A stretch of DNA of 36,670 bases, from NCBI GenBank assembly GCA_044233745.1, contig JBIIJN010000017.1, positions 1-36,670 of the forward strand. The letters run 5' to 3'. Numbering within the stretch: position 1 is the stretch's first letter; each line of letters starts with the position of its first letter. The notes under the pieces are model-generated. The model was not told the DNA's origin and ran no database searches. It saw only the letters and a list, made by a program, of their open reading frames with translations. Below, one piece after another: positions 24,867-33,419 of this stretch. A program made the position numbers and the translations under genes. The DNA is from UBA6165 sp044233745. Lineage in GTDB: Bacteria > Bacteroidota > Bacteroidia > Flavobacteriales_D > Crocinitomicaceae.

Positions 24867-24980
24867 GGGATTCCTTTTAATGGCTACCGAGCTTATTTTG
24901 TTGGATCCCAAGTGTATACAGATCATTTTGGTTGCAATAGAGAGTTTAAAAAACTTAAGACAATTCTAGGTAGAAAATGA
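24867..24980 (+). other. Open remnant following repeat copy B
   Basis: In the same frame as copy B, after its stop, 37 codons are open to a TGA at 24978-24980 and look protein-like (GYRAYFVGSQVYTDHFGCNR at 24882-24941). No start codon in this frame precedes it. It may be the tail of a former gene or chance. The rest of the 24775-25043 gap holds the repeat and the terminator for the next gene. Confidence 0.25.
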
Positions 24981-24984
24981 GCAT

Positions 24985-25018
24985 AAAAAAACTGCCCCAT
25001 CCAAAGACGAGGCAGTTT
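24985..25018 (-). terminator. Rho-independent terminator of the LTD/CotH gene
   Basis: On the minus strand AAACTGCC (25018-25011) pairs with GGCAGTTT (24996-24989), a perfect 8-bp stem with a 14-nt loop, and the T run of six continues to 24985. It lies 26 bp past the gene's stop. Confidence 0.8.
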
Positions 25019-25043
25019 CTCAAGTGTTTAATAAGCAAAAAAC

Positions 25044-28000
25044 TTATTGTTTGATAATTCTGGTTTGTGCTGTTCCTGAAGCAGTTGTCAATTCGAGTAC
25101 ATATACACCCGGTGCAAAAGTATTTAAGAACACTTCAAACTCGGCAACATCCATGTTTTGAACATGAATAATTGTTTTACCAAGTAAATCAACCACACGG
25201 TAAGATTTAACATTTTCAGAAGACGTCACGTTAAATTTGTTTGTTGATGGATTCGGGAAAACAACAAATTCAAAGTTGTTTTCTGCAATCGACGATGGCC
25301 CTGGATTTATAAGCGCACCTGTCAATGAAATATTATCATATCGATTGTTGCCATTCGCCTGATCAACGTTGCCTTCAAATTCAATCTTGATATGGAAATT
25401 TGGATTGTTGTTTGCGCCTACAATAGATGAAAAATCAATAGAAACAAGTTGATAATCAATTGTAATGTCAAATGATGTTTCGCTTAAGCCAGCAGTAATA
25501 TAATTTACGCCATCAAGAGAATAGGACACATTATTAATCAACTGACCGAAATTAGTTCTCTTCACCGAATACAAGAATTGGATATCCTCGATTCCAGTAG
25601 TTGGTAAATTGAAAATCAAAGAACGCCCCGTCGATGGGTTTCTAACTCGAGCACCTTTGTCAGCGATTTCGCCCAATTGAAGGTTTTGAGAGCTACCTTC
25701 ACTCACAGGATCCATGTTTGGGTCGCCACCAGCATAAGTCATAGTAGCATTCGCATTGGGGAACAACTGATAATCGGCAACTAAAGCATTTACCGGTAAA
25801 TCATTGACCATAACAAAATTGTTGAAATGCCAATAATAAATCAACTGGTTTTCAGTTTGAGTGGGGTCAATAAAATGGGCAACAATATCGTTGTTTTGAT
25901 TGATATCAATGGTTTGTAGAATCAGCGTTGGATCGGTAACAACAGTATTGTTGAATGTCCAATGTGAAAATTGATAGTTTCCTTGTGGTAAGGCTTCTAA
26001 TATGGTTTCAATGCCGCCAAAAACATTACGAACAGCTCCAAAATTGGAAATAGTTTCTGTATTCAATCGTACGTTACCTGCACCAACAGGGTTAACTTCA
26101 ATTTTTTGAACATAAGGACCAGTCAAATCGTAACAGTCTTGCATCCCGCCAACCATATTTACGCATCGTGCGTCAATCCAATTTCTAAGGATATTAACAC
26201 GATTCTGCCAGTCAGCCCATGAGCCACCCCAACGGTCAATTTGTCCCTGCATTTCTGTTTCCATTACAAGCATCATACTATCCAAAACTTCATTCATGAA
26301 CTGACAAGAGAATGTTGTATTCATCAAATCAGTATATCTAGTCACATAATATTGATAAACCATAGGGTTTTCATCTAACAATTTATTCAGAATCACAGTA
26401 TGACCTTGTCCCCCTGGGTCTCCAAGGTTTTCAACATTGCACGGATCAGCTGTCGGTCCCGTGTTAGGTATTCCTGTGTAGTTAGCACCATGTCCAAAAG
26501 TATTATCCATGTCCCAAATAACATATCTCCAACCCAAAGCATCACCGTCAGGGTCAGTACCTCTCCACCATGCTGTATTCCAATTTAACCAGTCGGCAGC
26601 AACAACTACAGAACCTACTACGAAATAGTCAATTAAAGATTGCCAGTTGAAATTATCTGAAACATATTGAAAGTTGGCTGCATCTCCCATGTTGTTGTTT
26701 AATACAAAGTTGCGCAATGCCACCCATGATGGCTGTGCAGCTGGAGCACCGTATTCTGTCCAAGTACCCCCCCAAGTTTTGAGATAATGGATGTGATTTG
26801 CAGAACCTTTGAATTGTCTGCTTTGGTCGTAGTAGAAAGCCGTGAAATCATGATCATCAGCTTTTTCACGAATGTCATAAAGTCCCCAATATTCGCCATT
26901 TAAATAAACGGCTACAAAAGTTGCACTTCTTTCATCCAAATCAAGACCACCCAATTGCGATAAAGAATGAACATAGGCATCGCGAATGTGCGCACCATTA
27001 GAAAATGGATAATTATCGTTGGCACCAGCTTTTAATATCAAACGCTTAAATTCCGTTCTTGGAGTTGTAATAAAAAGTTGATGATTCAGAGCTTCATTGT
27101 AACCAGCTTCGTCGCGACCAACAAAGTCAACTCCTCTTTGAGGATAGGCCCATGAGTCATTGCCGTGTTTGTTAAAATCGCCTACAACTTCTTCAATAAA
27201 AGATCCATCAGATTCAAAATATTCCATAACACCAACTGGACTTATACCCCAAGACCCACCAAACAAGGTTGCAAGTTGAGTTCCACAAACCGAAACAACG
27301 GGTATTTGATGCGTAACATTGATAAAATAAGTGTTGGTTTCAATAAAACCCGGACCAATTTGCGGATTGCTAGAAAAAGCACGTGCACGCACTACTGTCG
27401 TTTGAGATACTGTGATTGGCCCTGTATACGCAGTTGATGCCGTTGTAGGTTCAGAACCATTCGTGGTGTAGCGAATTGTTAATGATTGGTCGGTAACCGA
27501 CATGCTCACTGTTTGAGTACTGGTATAAAATCCAGGTGCTACGCTCAAGGTTGGTTTTTCTGTATAACCTGTCCATGCGCTGTTATTGGGAGTTCCGTAA
27601 GATGGGTTTTGAAAAACTCCCCAAGCTGAATTTCCGTCTGTAATTCTACCCACAGAATGATTGAGCTGAGCAGTTTGGATTGGAACGCTTTCGATCAGTG
27701 TACCATTCGGTGCAGAAAACACAATGTCGTCAGGTTCAATTTGAGCTAGTGTAAAATTTGTGTGAGGGACACCACCAAATAAGCCATCTCTGCGAGAACA
27801 AACAACCACTAAACGACCGTTTGCAGGAATATTCACTGCAGGAAATTGCCATTTGGTTGGGTTGTCTAACTTGTCGCTTAAATAGTAGCCAGCCAAATTT
27901 ACTGCTGATGAAGAGGTGTTATATAACTCAATCCAATCTTCATAATTATTGTAAGCGTCAGTGATGGATCGATTTGCGCAAGAATACTCGTTGATAACTA

Positions 28001-28061
28001 CCTGCGCCGAAATTGACATGGTTGCCAACAACGAAATTGTTAGGAGGTAAATTTTTTTCAT
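25044..28061 (-). CDS. Secreted LTD/CotH-kinase protein with type A sorting tail
   Basis: Protein of 1005 residues. Signal peptide about 1-20 (MKKIYLLTISLLATMSISAQ). Domains in order: lamin-tail domain about 20-135 (VVINEYSCANR, DWIELYNTSSSAVNLAGYYL), a chitobiase-type carbohydrate-associated Ig-like domain about 165-250 (TIRYTTNGSEPT), CotH kinase-like domain about 270-600 (RLILKAGANDN, YLNGEYWGLYDIREKADD, YVIWDMDNTFG), a Gly/Asn-rich region with a beta-sandwich, and a C-terminal type IX type A tail (VFPNPSTNKFNV ... GVYVLELTTASGTAQTR). CotH proteins in spores phosphorylate coat proteins; in secreted bacterial forms the kinase target is unknown. The ATG at 28061 is chosen because it directly starts the signal peptide; an ATG at 28079 would add six residues. 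Confidence 0.9.
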   Translation of the reverse strand: MKKIYLLTISLLATMSISAQVVINEYSCANRSITDAYNNYEDWIELYNTSSSAVNLAGYYLSDKLDNPTKWQFPAVNIPANGRLVVVCSRRDGLFGGVPHTNFTLAQIEPDDIVFSAPNGTLIESVPIQTAQLNHSVGRITDGNSAWGVFQNPSYGTPNNSAWTGYTEKPTLSVAPGFYTSTQTVSMSVTDQSLTIRYTTNGSEPTTASTAYTGPITVSQTTVVRARAFSSNPQIGPGFIETNTYFINVTHQIPVVSVCGTQLATLFGGSWGISPVGVMEYFESDGSFIEEVVGDFNKHGNDSWAYPQRGVDFVGRDEAGYNEALNHQLFITTPRTEFKRLILKAGANDNYPFSNGAHIRDAYVHSLSQLGGLDLDERSATFVAVYLNGEYWGLYDIREKADDHDFTAFYYDQSRQFKGSANHIHYLKTWGGTWTEYGAPAAQPSWVALRNFVLNNNMGDAANFQYVSDNFNWQSLIDYFVVGSVVVAADWLNWNTAWWRGTDPDGDALGWRYVIWDMDNTFGHGANYTGIPNTGPTADPCNVENLGDPGGQGHTVILNKLLDENPMVYQYYVTRYTDLMNTTFSCQFMNEVLDSMMLVMETEMQGQIDRWGGSWADWQNRVNILRNWIDARCVNMVGGMQDCYDLTGPYVQKIEVNPVGAGNVRLNTETISNFGAVRNVFGGIETILEALPQGNYQFSHWTFNNTVVTDPTLILQTIDINQNNDIVAHFIDPTQTENQLIYYWHFNNFVMVNDLPVNALVADYQLFPNANATMTYAGGDPNMDPVSEGSSQNLQLGEIADKGARVRNPSTGRSLIFNLPTTGIEDIQFLYSVKRTNFGQLINNVSYSLDGVNYITAGLSETSFDITIDYQLVSIDFSSIVGANNNPNFHIKIEFEGNVDQANGNNRYDNISLTGALINPGPSSIAENNFEFVVFPNPSTNKFNVTSSENVKSYRVVDLLGKTIIHVQNMDVAEFEVFLNTFAPGVYVLELTTASGTAQTRIIKQ

Positions 28062-28261
28062 AGTCAGTTTGATTAACATGGGTTTTAAAGCGACAATATT
28101 AGTTCAATATGTTATGATAAGCAAATTTTTTAAGTTTTTGTTCAAATAATATTCTGTTAAATTTGGATTCATATAAACTTATTATTCTTAATGGCTTAAC
28201 TCGATTTAATTGATTTCTTATCGTTCAGCCTCGTTATTCTAATTTATCCCCAAAAACAAAC

Positions 28262-28269
28262 TATCTTTG
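28262..28269 (+). promoter_or_regulatory. -7 element of the ABC-F gene (TATCTTTG)
   Basis: Perfect consensus match, 26 bp before the ATG at 28296. The region between it and the divergent LTD/CotH start (28062-28261) is AT-rich and holds nothing else I can name. Confidence 0.6.
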
Positions 28270-28295
28270 CGCCCGTATAATTTTCAATTTATAAA

Positions 28296-29918
28296 ATGCT
28301 TACTGTATCTAATTTATCACTTCAATTTGGCAAAAGAACTTTGTTTGATGATGTTAATTTGAAGTTTTTTAATGGCAATTGCTATGGCGTTATCGGCGCA
28401 AATGGAGCTGGAAAATCGACATTTTTAAAAATTCTATCAGGCGACCTCGATGCTACCAAAGGACGTGTTGATTTAGAGCCTGGAAAGAGAATGGCCGTTT
28501 TGCGTCAGGAACATTCCTTGTTTGACAGTCATCCTGTTTTGGAAACTGTAATCATGGGCCACAAGCGCATGTATGAAATTATGAAAGAAAAAGATGCGCT
28601 CTATATGAAGCCAGATTTTTCTGATGCCGATGGTATGCGTGCCTCTGAATTGGAAGGCGAATTTGCCGATATGGAAGGTTGGAATGCTGAAACAGATGCC
28701 GCGTCTCTTTTATCGAACTTGGGTATCAAGGAGGAATTTCATTACATGAACATGGTTGATGTGCCTGCCGAGTTGAAAGTGAGAATCCTATTGGCACAAG
28801 CACTTTTTGGAAATCCAGATGTGTTGGTGCTCGATGAACCAACCAATGACCTTGATGGTCAGACAATTAAGTGGCTCGAAGACTTCCTTTTGGATTATAA
28901 AAACATGGTGATTATCGTTTCTCACGACCGTCACTTTTTGGATACTGTAGTTACACATATTTGTGATATTGATTACAATAAAATACAGTTGTTTACGGGT
29001 AATTATTCTTTCTGGTACCAGTCGTCTCAATTGGCTGCTCGTCAACGTTCGGATAAAAACAAAAAAGCAGAAGATAAGAAAAAGGAACTGCAAGAATTTA
29101 TTGCACGATTTTCTGCCAATGCCTCCAAATCCAAACAAGCAACAAGTCGAAGAAAGTTGTTGGATAAATTGGATATTGATGAAATTCAACCATCAAGCAG
29201 ACGGTATCCGGGTATTATTTTTTCGCAAGACAGGGATGCAGGAAATCAGGTATTGAATATCAATGGTTTGAGTGTGCGAGGAGAAGATGGTAATTTCTTA
29301 TTCAAAGACTTGAATGTGGTTGTTAATCAGAAAGATAAAATCGCATTTGTTTCGCGAAATTCCAATGCCATCACGCTGCTTTTTGAGGTTTTGAATGAAA
29401 ATATGAAACCCGATTCTGGTAGTTTTACCTATGGCACAACCATCACCACAGCTTATATGCCTTCTGATAACAGTTCTTTCTTCCAAGATAAAATAACTTT
29501 GGTAGATTGGTTGCGACAATACGCCAAAACTGATGAGGAACGCGAAGAGGTTAATTTACGCGGCTTTTTGGGCAGAATGCTGTTTTCAGGTGAAGATGCT
29601 TTGAAAAGTTCGACAGTACTTTCCGGTGGTGAAAAAGTGCGCTGTATGTTGTCGCGATTGATCATGGCAAGAGCCAATGTAATAATGCTCGATGAACCGA
29701 CTAATCACTTGGATTTGGAATCGATTACTGCCTTAAACAATGGTATGCGCGATTTTGAGGGACAGATTTTGTTCAGTTCCTATGACTTTGAGTTGGTAAA
29801 CACCGTGGCAACACGTATCATCGAGATCGGACCAAAAGGCTTCATCGACAAATGGATGCCTTACGAAGAGTTTGTGAGCGACCCGAAAATTCAAGAGTTA
29901 AGAGATAGTTTGTATTAG
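28296..29918 (+). CDS. ABC-F family ATPase (YbiT-like) with one degenerate site
   Basis: Protein of 540 residues, two ATP-binding domains joined by a charged linker (about 240-310, rich in Lys); no membrane segments. ABC-F proteins act on the ribosome, tuning translation or protecting against antibiotics. NBD1: Walker A G34-A-N-G-A-G-K40-S-T, Walker B VLVLDEPTNDLD and H-switch SHDRHFLD are intact, but the signature is VPAELKVR instead of LSGGQ. NBD2: signature LSGGEKVR and Walker B VIMLDEPTNHLD are intact, but the Walker A segment S353-RNSNA-I359-T360 lacks the Lys, and the H-switch is Tyr496. In the head-to-tail dimer this leaves one normal and one degenerate composite site. From memory, Bacteroidota relatives share this pattern, so it is probably a lineage feature. 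Confidence 0.9.
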   Translation: MLTVSNLSLQFGKRTLFDDVNLKFFNGNCYGVIGANGAGKSTFLKILSGDLDATKGRVDLEPGKRMAVLRQEHSLFDSHPVLETVIMGHKRMYEIMKEKDALYMKPDFSDADGMRASELEGEFADMEGWNAETDAASLLSNLGIKEEFHYMNMVDVPAELKVRILLAQALFGNPDVLVLDEPTNDLDGQTIKWLEDFLLDYKNMVIIVSHDRHFLDTVVTHICDIDYNKIQLFTGNYSFWYQSSQLAARQRSDKNKKAEDKKKELQEFIARFSANASKSKQATSRRKLLDKLDIDEIQPSSRRYPGIIFSQDRDAGNQVLNINGLSVRGEDGNFLFKDLNVVVNQKDKIAFVSRNSNAITLLFEVLNENMKPDSGSFTYGTTITTAYMPSDNSSFFQDKITLVDWLRQYAKTDEEREEVNLRGFLGRMLFSGEDALKSSTVLSGGEKVRCMLSRLIMARANVIMLDEPTNHLDLESITALNNGMRDFEGQILFSSYDFELVNTVATRIIEIGPKGFIDKWMPYEEFVSDPKIQELRDSLY

Positions 29919-29932
29919 ACATTAGAAAATTT

Positions 29933-29983
29933 GAGATTTGAAATTCGATATTCGCACTGGATTAATCTCGAATTTCAAATCTC
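29933..29983. repeat. Perfect 16-bp inverted repeat after the ABC-F gene
   Basis: GAGATTTGAAATTCGA (29933-29948) and TCGAATTTCAAATCTC (29968-29983) are exact reverse complements separated by 19 nt. It lies 15 bp after the ABC-F stop and before the mazG promoter. A strong RNA hairpin would form, but there is no T tract, so it may act as a 3'-end stabiliser or weak terminator, or be a repeat element. Confidence 0.75.
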
Positions 29984-30011
29984 GAATCAATAATTATAAA
30001 ATCAGATTGAA

Positions 30012-30019
30012 TATATTTG
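30012..30019 (+). promoter_or_regulatory. -7 element of the mazG operon (TATATTTG)
   Basis: Perfect consensus match 57 bp before the mazG ATG at 30077. A short repeat GCCAACC-GCCAACC lies between it and the start. Confidence 0.55.
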
Positions 30020-30076
30020 AACTAAAAATAAAATACACACTATAAGCTAATAGCCAACCGCCAACCGCAAAAAAAA

Positions 30077-30874
30077 ATGAACACCCTCGAACAAAAAAAA
30101 GACGCCTTTGCGCGAATTCTTAAAATCATGGATGAACTCCGTGAGCAATGTCCGTGGGATAAAAAGCAAACTTTCGATTCTTTGAGCTATTTGACCATCG
30201 AGGAAACCTATGAATTGACGGGTGCCATTTTGGAAAAAGACATGCCTGAAATCAAAAAGGAATTGGGAGATTTGTTGTTGCATATAGTGTTTTACGCCCG
30301 CATAGCATCAGAAACCCAAGACTTTGACATTGCCGACGTGATTCATGCGGTTTGTGATAAATTGGTAGAGCGCCATCCACATATTTATGGTGATGTGATT
30401 GCGGAAACCGAAGAGCAGGTAAAAGCCAACTGGGAACGTATCAAATTGAAAGAGGGCAGTGGTAAGAAATCTGTTTTGGAAGGCGTGCCCAAAGGTCTTC
30501 CTGCCATGGTGAAAGCCCAGCGTATTCAAGAAAAAGTGCGTGGAATTGGTTTTGACTGGGACAACCAAGAGCAGGTTTTTGAAAAAGTGCGTGAGGAAAT
30601 TGAAGAACTGAAAGCGGAAGTGGATGCTAAATCGGAGCGTGTTGAAAGTGAATATGGAGATGTTTTGTTTTCACTCATTAACTACGGACGATTTTTAGGT
30701 TTAAATCCAGAAAGTGCCTTGGAAAAAACGAATCAAAAATTCATGAAGCGATTTATGCTCATGGAAGAATTGGCGGCCAAGGATGGTGCTGATTTTACCA
30801 AGATGAAACTGGAAGAAATGGACATTTATTGGGATGCGGCCAAGAAAATAATTGCAGAAAATCAATCATTATGA
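30077..30874 (+). CDS. mazG: Nucleoside triphosphate pyrophosphohydrolase
   Basis: Protein of 265 residues with the usual double MazG layout. MazG removes pyrophosphate from NTPs, including altered ones, keeping the nucleotide pool clean. Visible: LREQCPWDKKQTFDSL, then EETYEL and KKELGDLLLHIVFYAR in domain one (metal-binding E-x2-E and E-x2-D), and GFDWDNQEQVFEKVREEIEE with SEYGDVLFSLINYGRF in domain two. First gene of a three-gene operon: its TGA overlaps the ATG of the next gene (ATGA). Confidence 0.95.
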   Translation: MNTLEQKKDAFARILKIMDELREQCPWDKKQTFDSLSYLTIEETYELTGAILEKDMPEIKKELGDLLLHIVFYARIASETQDFDIADVIHAVCDKLVERHPHIYGDVIAETEEQVKANWERIKLKEGSGKKSVLEGVPKGLPAMVKAQRIQEKVRGIGFDWDNQEQVFEKVREEIEELKAEVDAKSERVESEYGDVLFSLINYGRFLGLNPESALEKTNQKFMKRFMLMEELAAKDGADFTKMKLEEMDIYWDAAKKIIAENQSL

Positions 30875-31188
30875 AACGGATATCAATTGGGATTTTAACC
30901 CTTCTTTTTGTTGTATCGTGCAATCAGGTGAACAAAGAAGATTACGCCAATGCATCAAAAGAAATTTGTGCATGCATCGCCAATGAGCAGAGCAAGGCTC
31001 AGCAAACAGAGGTGTTTTCTAACGATGTGATGCACTATGCCATTTGCTCTTTTGAAGTAGAAGAAAAATTTAATGTGGATATTGAGCACAGCGAATTTGA
31101 CCGAGCGATGTCAATCCATTGCCCCGATTTGCTTGCTTTGCACAATAAAGTGAAGCGTGAAATTATAGGAACCTTAGAGTATGAATAA
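30871..31188 (+). CDS. Small Cys-rich lipoprotein, paralogue of the next
   Basis: Protein of 105 residues from the ATG at 30871, whose ATGA overlaps the mazG stop. Lipoprotein signal ending LFVVSC. The mature part carries EICAC, a later Cys (ICSFEVEEK) and an end FDRAMSIHCPD. The same pattern occurs in the following protein. No known domain recognised. The spaced Cys residues suggest disulfides or metal binding in the periplasm, which is inference. It overlaps the next start by 8 bp. Confidence 0.75.
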   Translation: MKRISIGILTLLFVVSCNQVNKEDYANASKEICACIANEQSKAQQTEVFSNDVMHYAICSFEVEEKFNVDIEHSEFDRAMSIHCPDLLALHNKVKREIIGTLEYE

Positions 31189-31471
31189 ATTGAAATCAAT
31201 TTTGTTTTTTGGCGCTTTGTTTTTAAGCGCTTGCGGTTATTCAGACGCCGAAAAAAAAGCCGCCGAAATTGCCTGCGCCTGTTCTTCTGACCAAACCATC
31301 GAAGGCGTGCGCGATTGCATACGAGAAGCAGCAGATTCTTTGGATATTGAAGTTGGCGCGATGAGTTACGACCGTGCGTTTAAGGATGTTTGTCCGGATA
31401 CCTACAAGCGCATCATGGATTTTGCTAAAGGCAAAACGAAGGGTAGAGATGAGGTGCCTGAGAAGGAATAA
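31181..31471 (+). CDS. Small Cys-rich lipoprotein, tandem paralogue
   Basis: Protein of 96 residues. Lipoprotein signal ending LFLSAC. Shared pattern with the upstream protein: AEIACAC near the start of the mature part, RDCIREAADSLDIEV in the middle, then YDRAFKDVCPD. A Lys/Glu-rich tail follows. It ends the mazG operon, 8 bp of overlap with its neighbour. The function is unknown. The two proteins look like an old tandem duplication. Confidence 0.75.
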   Translation: MNKLKSILFFGALFLSACGYSDAEKKAAEIACACSSDQTIEGVRDCIREAADSLDIEVGAMSYDRAFKDVCPDTYKRIMDFAKGKTKGRDEVPEKE

Positions 31472-31509
31472 AAAAAACGGCACTTCGAAAAACTCAGTGA
31501 CCGTTTTTT
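31472..31509. terminator. Bidirectional terminator between the mazG operon and the M42 peptidase
   Basis: AAAAAACGG pairs with CCGTTTTTT (31501-31509), and inner CACT/AGTG extend the stem with one bulged A. T runs occur on both strands, so it can serve the plus-strand operon and the convergent minus-strand gene. Confidence 0.85.
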
Positions 31510-31534
31510 ACGATAAGTTCGAAAAAAAAGTGCT

Positions 31535-32635
31535 TTAAAAATACTTGAAACTCTGTCCCGCCTTCACGTTCAAAAGCGTTTCATAAATCAAGCGGATACA
31601 GTTTTCTACGTCGTCTTTGTGTGCCATTTCAACGGTGGTGTGCATGTAACGCAAAGGCAATGAAATCAATGCAGAGGGCACGCCGTCGTTGGAATATGCG
31701 AAAGCATCGGTATCTGTGCCTGTTGAACGAGACACTGCCGCACGTTGGAACGGGATTTCAGCCTTTTCGGCGTTGTCGATGATCATACCCAGCACATTGT
31801 TTTGTACAGCCGGACCGTAAGTTAAAACGGGACCTTTGCCGCTTACGGTGTCGCCTTGTTGGATTTTATTCATCATTGGCGAGCCTGTGTCGTGGCAAAC
31901 GTCGGTAACAATAGCCAAGTGTGGTTGAATGCGTTCGGCAATCATCTGAGCACCGCGCAATCCAATTTCTTCTTGCACTGCGTTCACGATATGCAGCGAG
32001 TAGGGTAGTTTTACTTTGTTTTCGTGCAACAAACGCGCCACTTCGGCAATCATAAAACCCCCGATGCGGTTGTCTAATGCGCGACCTACATATTTGTTGC
32101 CTTGCATGATCATAAATTCGTCTTCGAAAGTTACCACACAACCTACGTGAATGCCCAGTTTTTCAACTTCTTCTTTGCTGTCAACGCCACAATCGAGGAA
32201 AATGTTTTTCATGCTCGGCGTTTCTTCTTTTTCATGACGCGTGTGAATGGCTGGCCATCCGAAAACTGCCTTCACCAAACCTTTTTTGGTGTGGATATTC
32301 ACCCGCATAGAAGGCGCAATCAAATGATCGGAACCACCGTTTCTGCACACATAAATGAATCCTTCTTTGGTGATATAATGCACAAACCAAGAGATTTCAT
32401 CGGCATGGGCTTCAATCACCACACGGTAATCGGCTTTCGGGTTGATTACACCCACCGCTGTGCCGTAGTTATCCACATAGTTTTCGTCGATGTAGGGCTT
32501 GATGTAGTCCAACCAAACTTTTTGTCCCTCCCATTCGAAGCCTGTGGGAGAAGCATTGTTTAAATATTTTTCTAAAAATTGCTCAGATTTCCTGTTGATA
32601 ATGCTCGGTTTTGAGCTTTCTTTTTTCTTTGCCAT
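31535..32635 (-). CDS. M42 family metallopeptidase
   Basis: Protein of 366 residues, a cytoplasmic aminopeptidase of the M42 (FrvX/glutamyl aminopeptidase) group. Metal and catalytic motifs in order: EAHADEI, ALDNRIGG, QEEIGLRGA, TDVCHDTGSP and the terminal YMHTTVEMAH, so both metal sites are complete. Last gene of the hldD-xth-M42 operon, 21 bp after the nuclease stop. Substrate peptides unknown. Members form tetrahedral assemblies. Confidence 0.92.
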   Translation of the reverse strand: MAKKKESSKPSIINRKSEQFLEKYLNNASPTGFEWEGQKVWLDYIKPYIDENYVDNYGTAVGVINPKADYRVVIEAHADEISWFVHYITKEGFIYVCRNGGSDHLIAPSMRVNIHTKKGLVKAVFGWPAIHTRHEKEETPSMKNIFLDCGVDSKEEVEKLGIHVGCVVTFEDEFMIMQGNKYVGRALDNRIGGFMIAEVARLLHENKVKLPYSLHIVNAVQEEIGLRGAQMIAERIQPHLAIVTDVCHDTGSPMMNKIQQGDTVSGKGPVLTYGPAVQNNVLGMIIDNAEKAEIPFQRAAVSRSTGTDTDAFAYSNDGVPSALISLPLRYMHTTVEMAHKDDVENCIRLIYETLLNVKAGQSFKYF

Positions 32636-32656
32636 ATTCGTAATTATTTGTATTTT

Positions 32657-33418
32657 TTATTGTATTTCTACTCCCACCGGGCAATGGTCGGATCCGAAAA
32701 TATCGTTCATAATAAATGCCGATTTGATTCTGGACATCAAAGATTCCGAAGCCAAGAAATAATCGATTCTCCAGCCTACGTTTTTCTCTCTTGCGCCTGC
32801 ACGGTAGCTCCACCAGGAATATTTCACTTCTTCACCGTTTAAAGCGCGGAAAGTATCAAAGAGTCCGTTGGATGTAAATGCGTCCATGCCTTCAATTTCT
32901 TCTTGCATGTAGCCTGCTGCTTTGTTGTAATTTTCTTTTGGTCGCGCCAAGTCGATGGGTTTGTGAGCCACGTTGAAGTCGCCGCAGACCAGAACAGGTT
33001 TCGTTTTTTCTAGATTTTTCAAGAAAGCCAAAAAAGCTGCATCCCATGTTTGTCGATAAGCCAAGCGCAGCAATTCAGAACCCGAATTGGGGACATAAAC
33101 TGTGGTCAAAAAGAAATTGTCAAATTCCAAAGTCAAAACGCGTCCTTCGTTGTCGTGCTCTTCAATGCCGATGCCTTTGTAAACAGAAATCGGTGTTTTT
33201 TTGGTGAGAATAGCCGTTCCAGAATATCCTTTGCGTTCGGCTGAATAGGCAAAAAGCTGATAATCATTGAAGTCTTTTAGTGCTGTTTCCACTTGGTCTT
33301 CTTGCGCTTTCGTTTCTTGAAAGCAAATAATATCTGGCGCCATTTCGCGCATCGATTTTTGGAAATCTTTGTTCATAATGGCGCGTATGCCGTTCACGTT
33401 GAATGAAATAATGCGCAT
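32657..33418 (-). CDS. xth: Exodeoxyribonuclease III
   Basis: Protein of 253 residues, an AP endonuclease and 3'-exonuclease of base-excision repair. Motifs of the endonuclease/exonuclease/phosphatase fold: ISFNVNGIRA, CFQETKAQ, YSGTAILTKK, TVYVPNSG, CGDFNVAH, WRIDYFLAS and GSDHCPV. All catalytic positions seem present. Its ATG is one base after the hldD stop, so they share a transcript. Confidence 0.95.
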   Translation of the reverse strand: MRIISFNVNGIRAIMNKDFQKSMREMAPDIICFQETKAQEDQVETALKDFNDYQLFAYSAERKGYSGTAILTKKTPISVYKGIGIEEHDNEGRVLTLEFDNFFLTTVYVPNSGSELLRLAYRQTWDAAFLAFLKNLEKTKPVLVCGDFNVAHKPIDLARPKENYNKAAGYMQEEIEGMDAFTSNGLFDTFRALNGEEVKYSWWSYRAGAREKNVGWRIDYFLASESLMSRIKSAFIMNDIFGSDHCPVGVEIQ

Positions 33419-33419
33419 T

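Noticed and set aside
24880..24969. A 29-codon frame ATG-GCT-ACC ... after repeat B
   Set aside because: It overlaps the other open frame and has no support in either direction. Neither frame can be called a gene.
16703..32476. Two exact DnaA-box sequences TTATCCACA (near 16704 and 32469)
   Set aside because: Both fall inside coding regions (tex and the M42 gene), where they encode the minus-strand Y-V-D-N. They are single and far apart, so no origin is supported.
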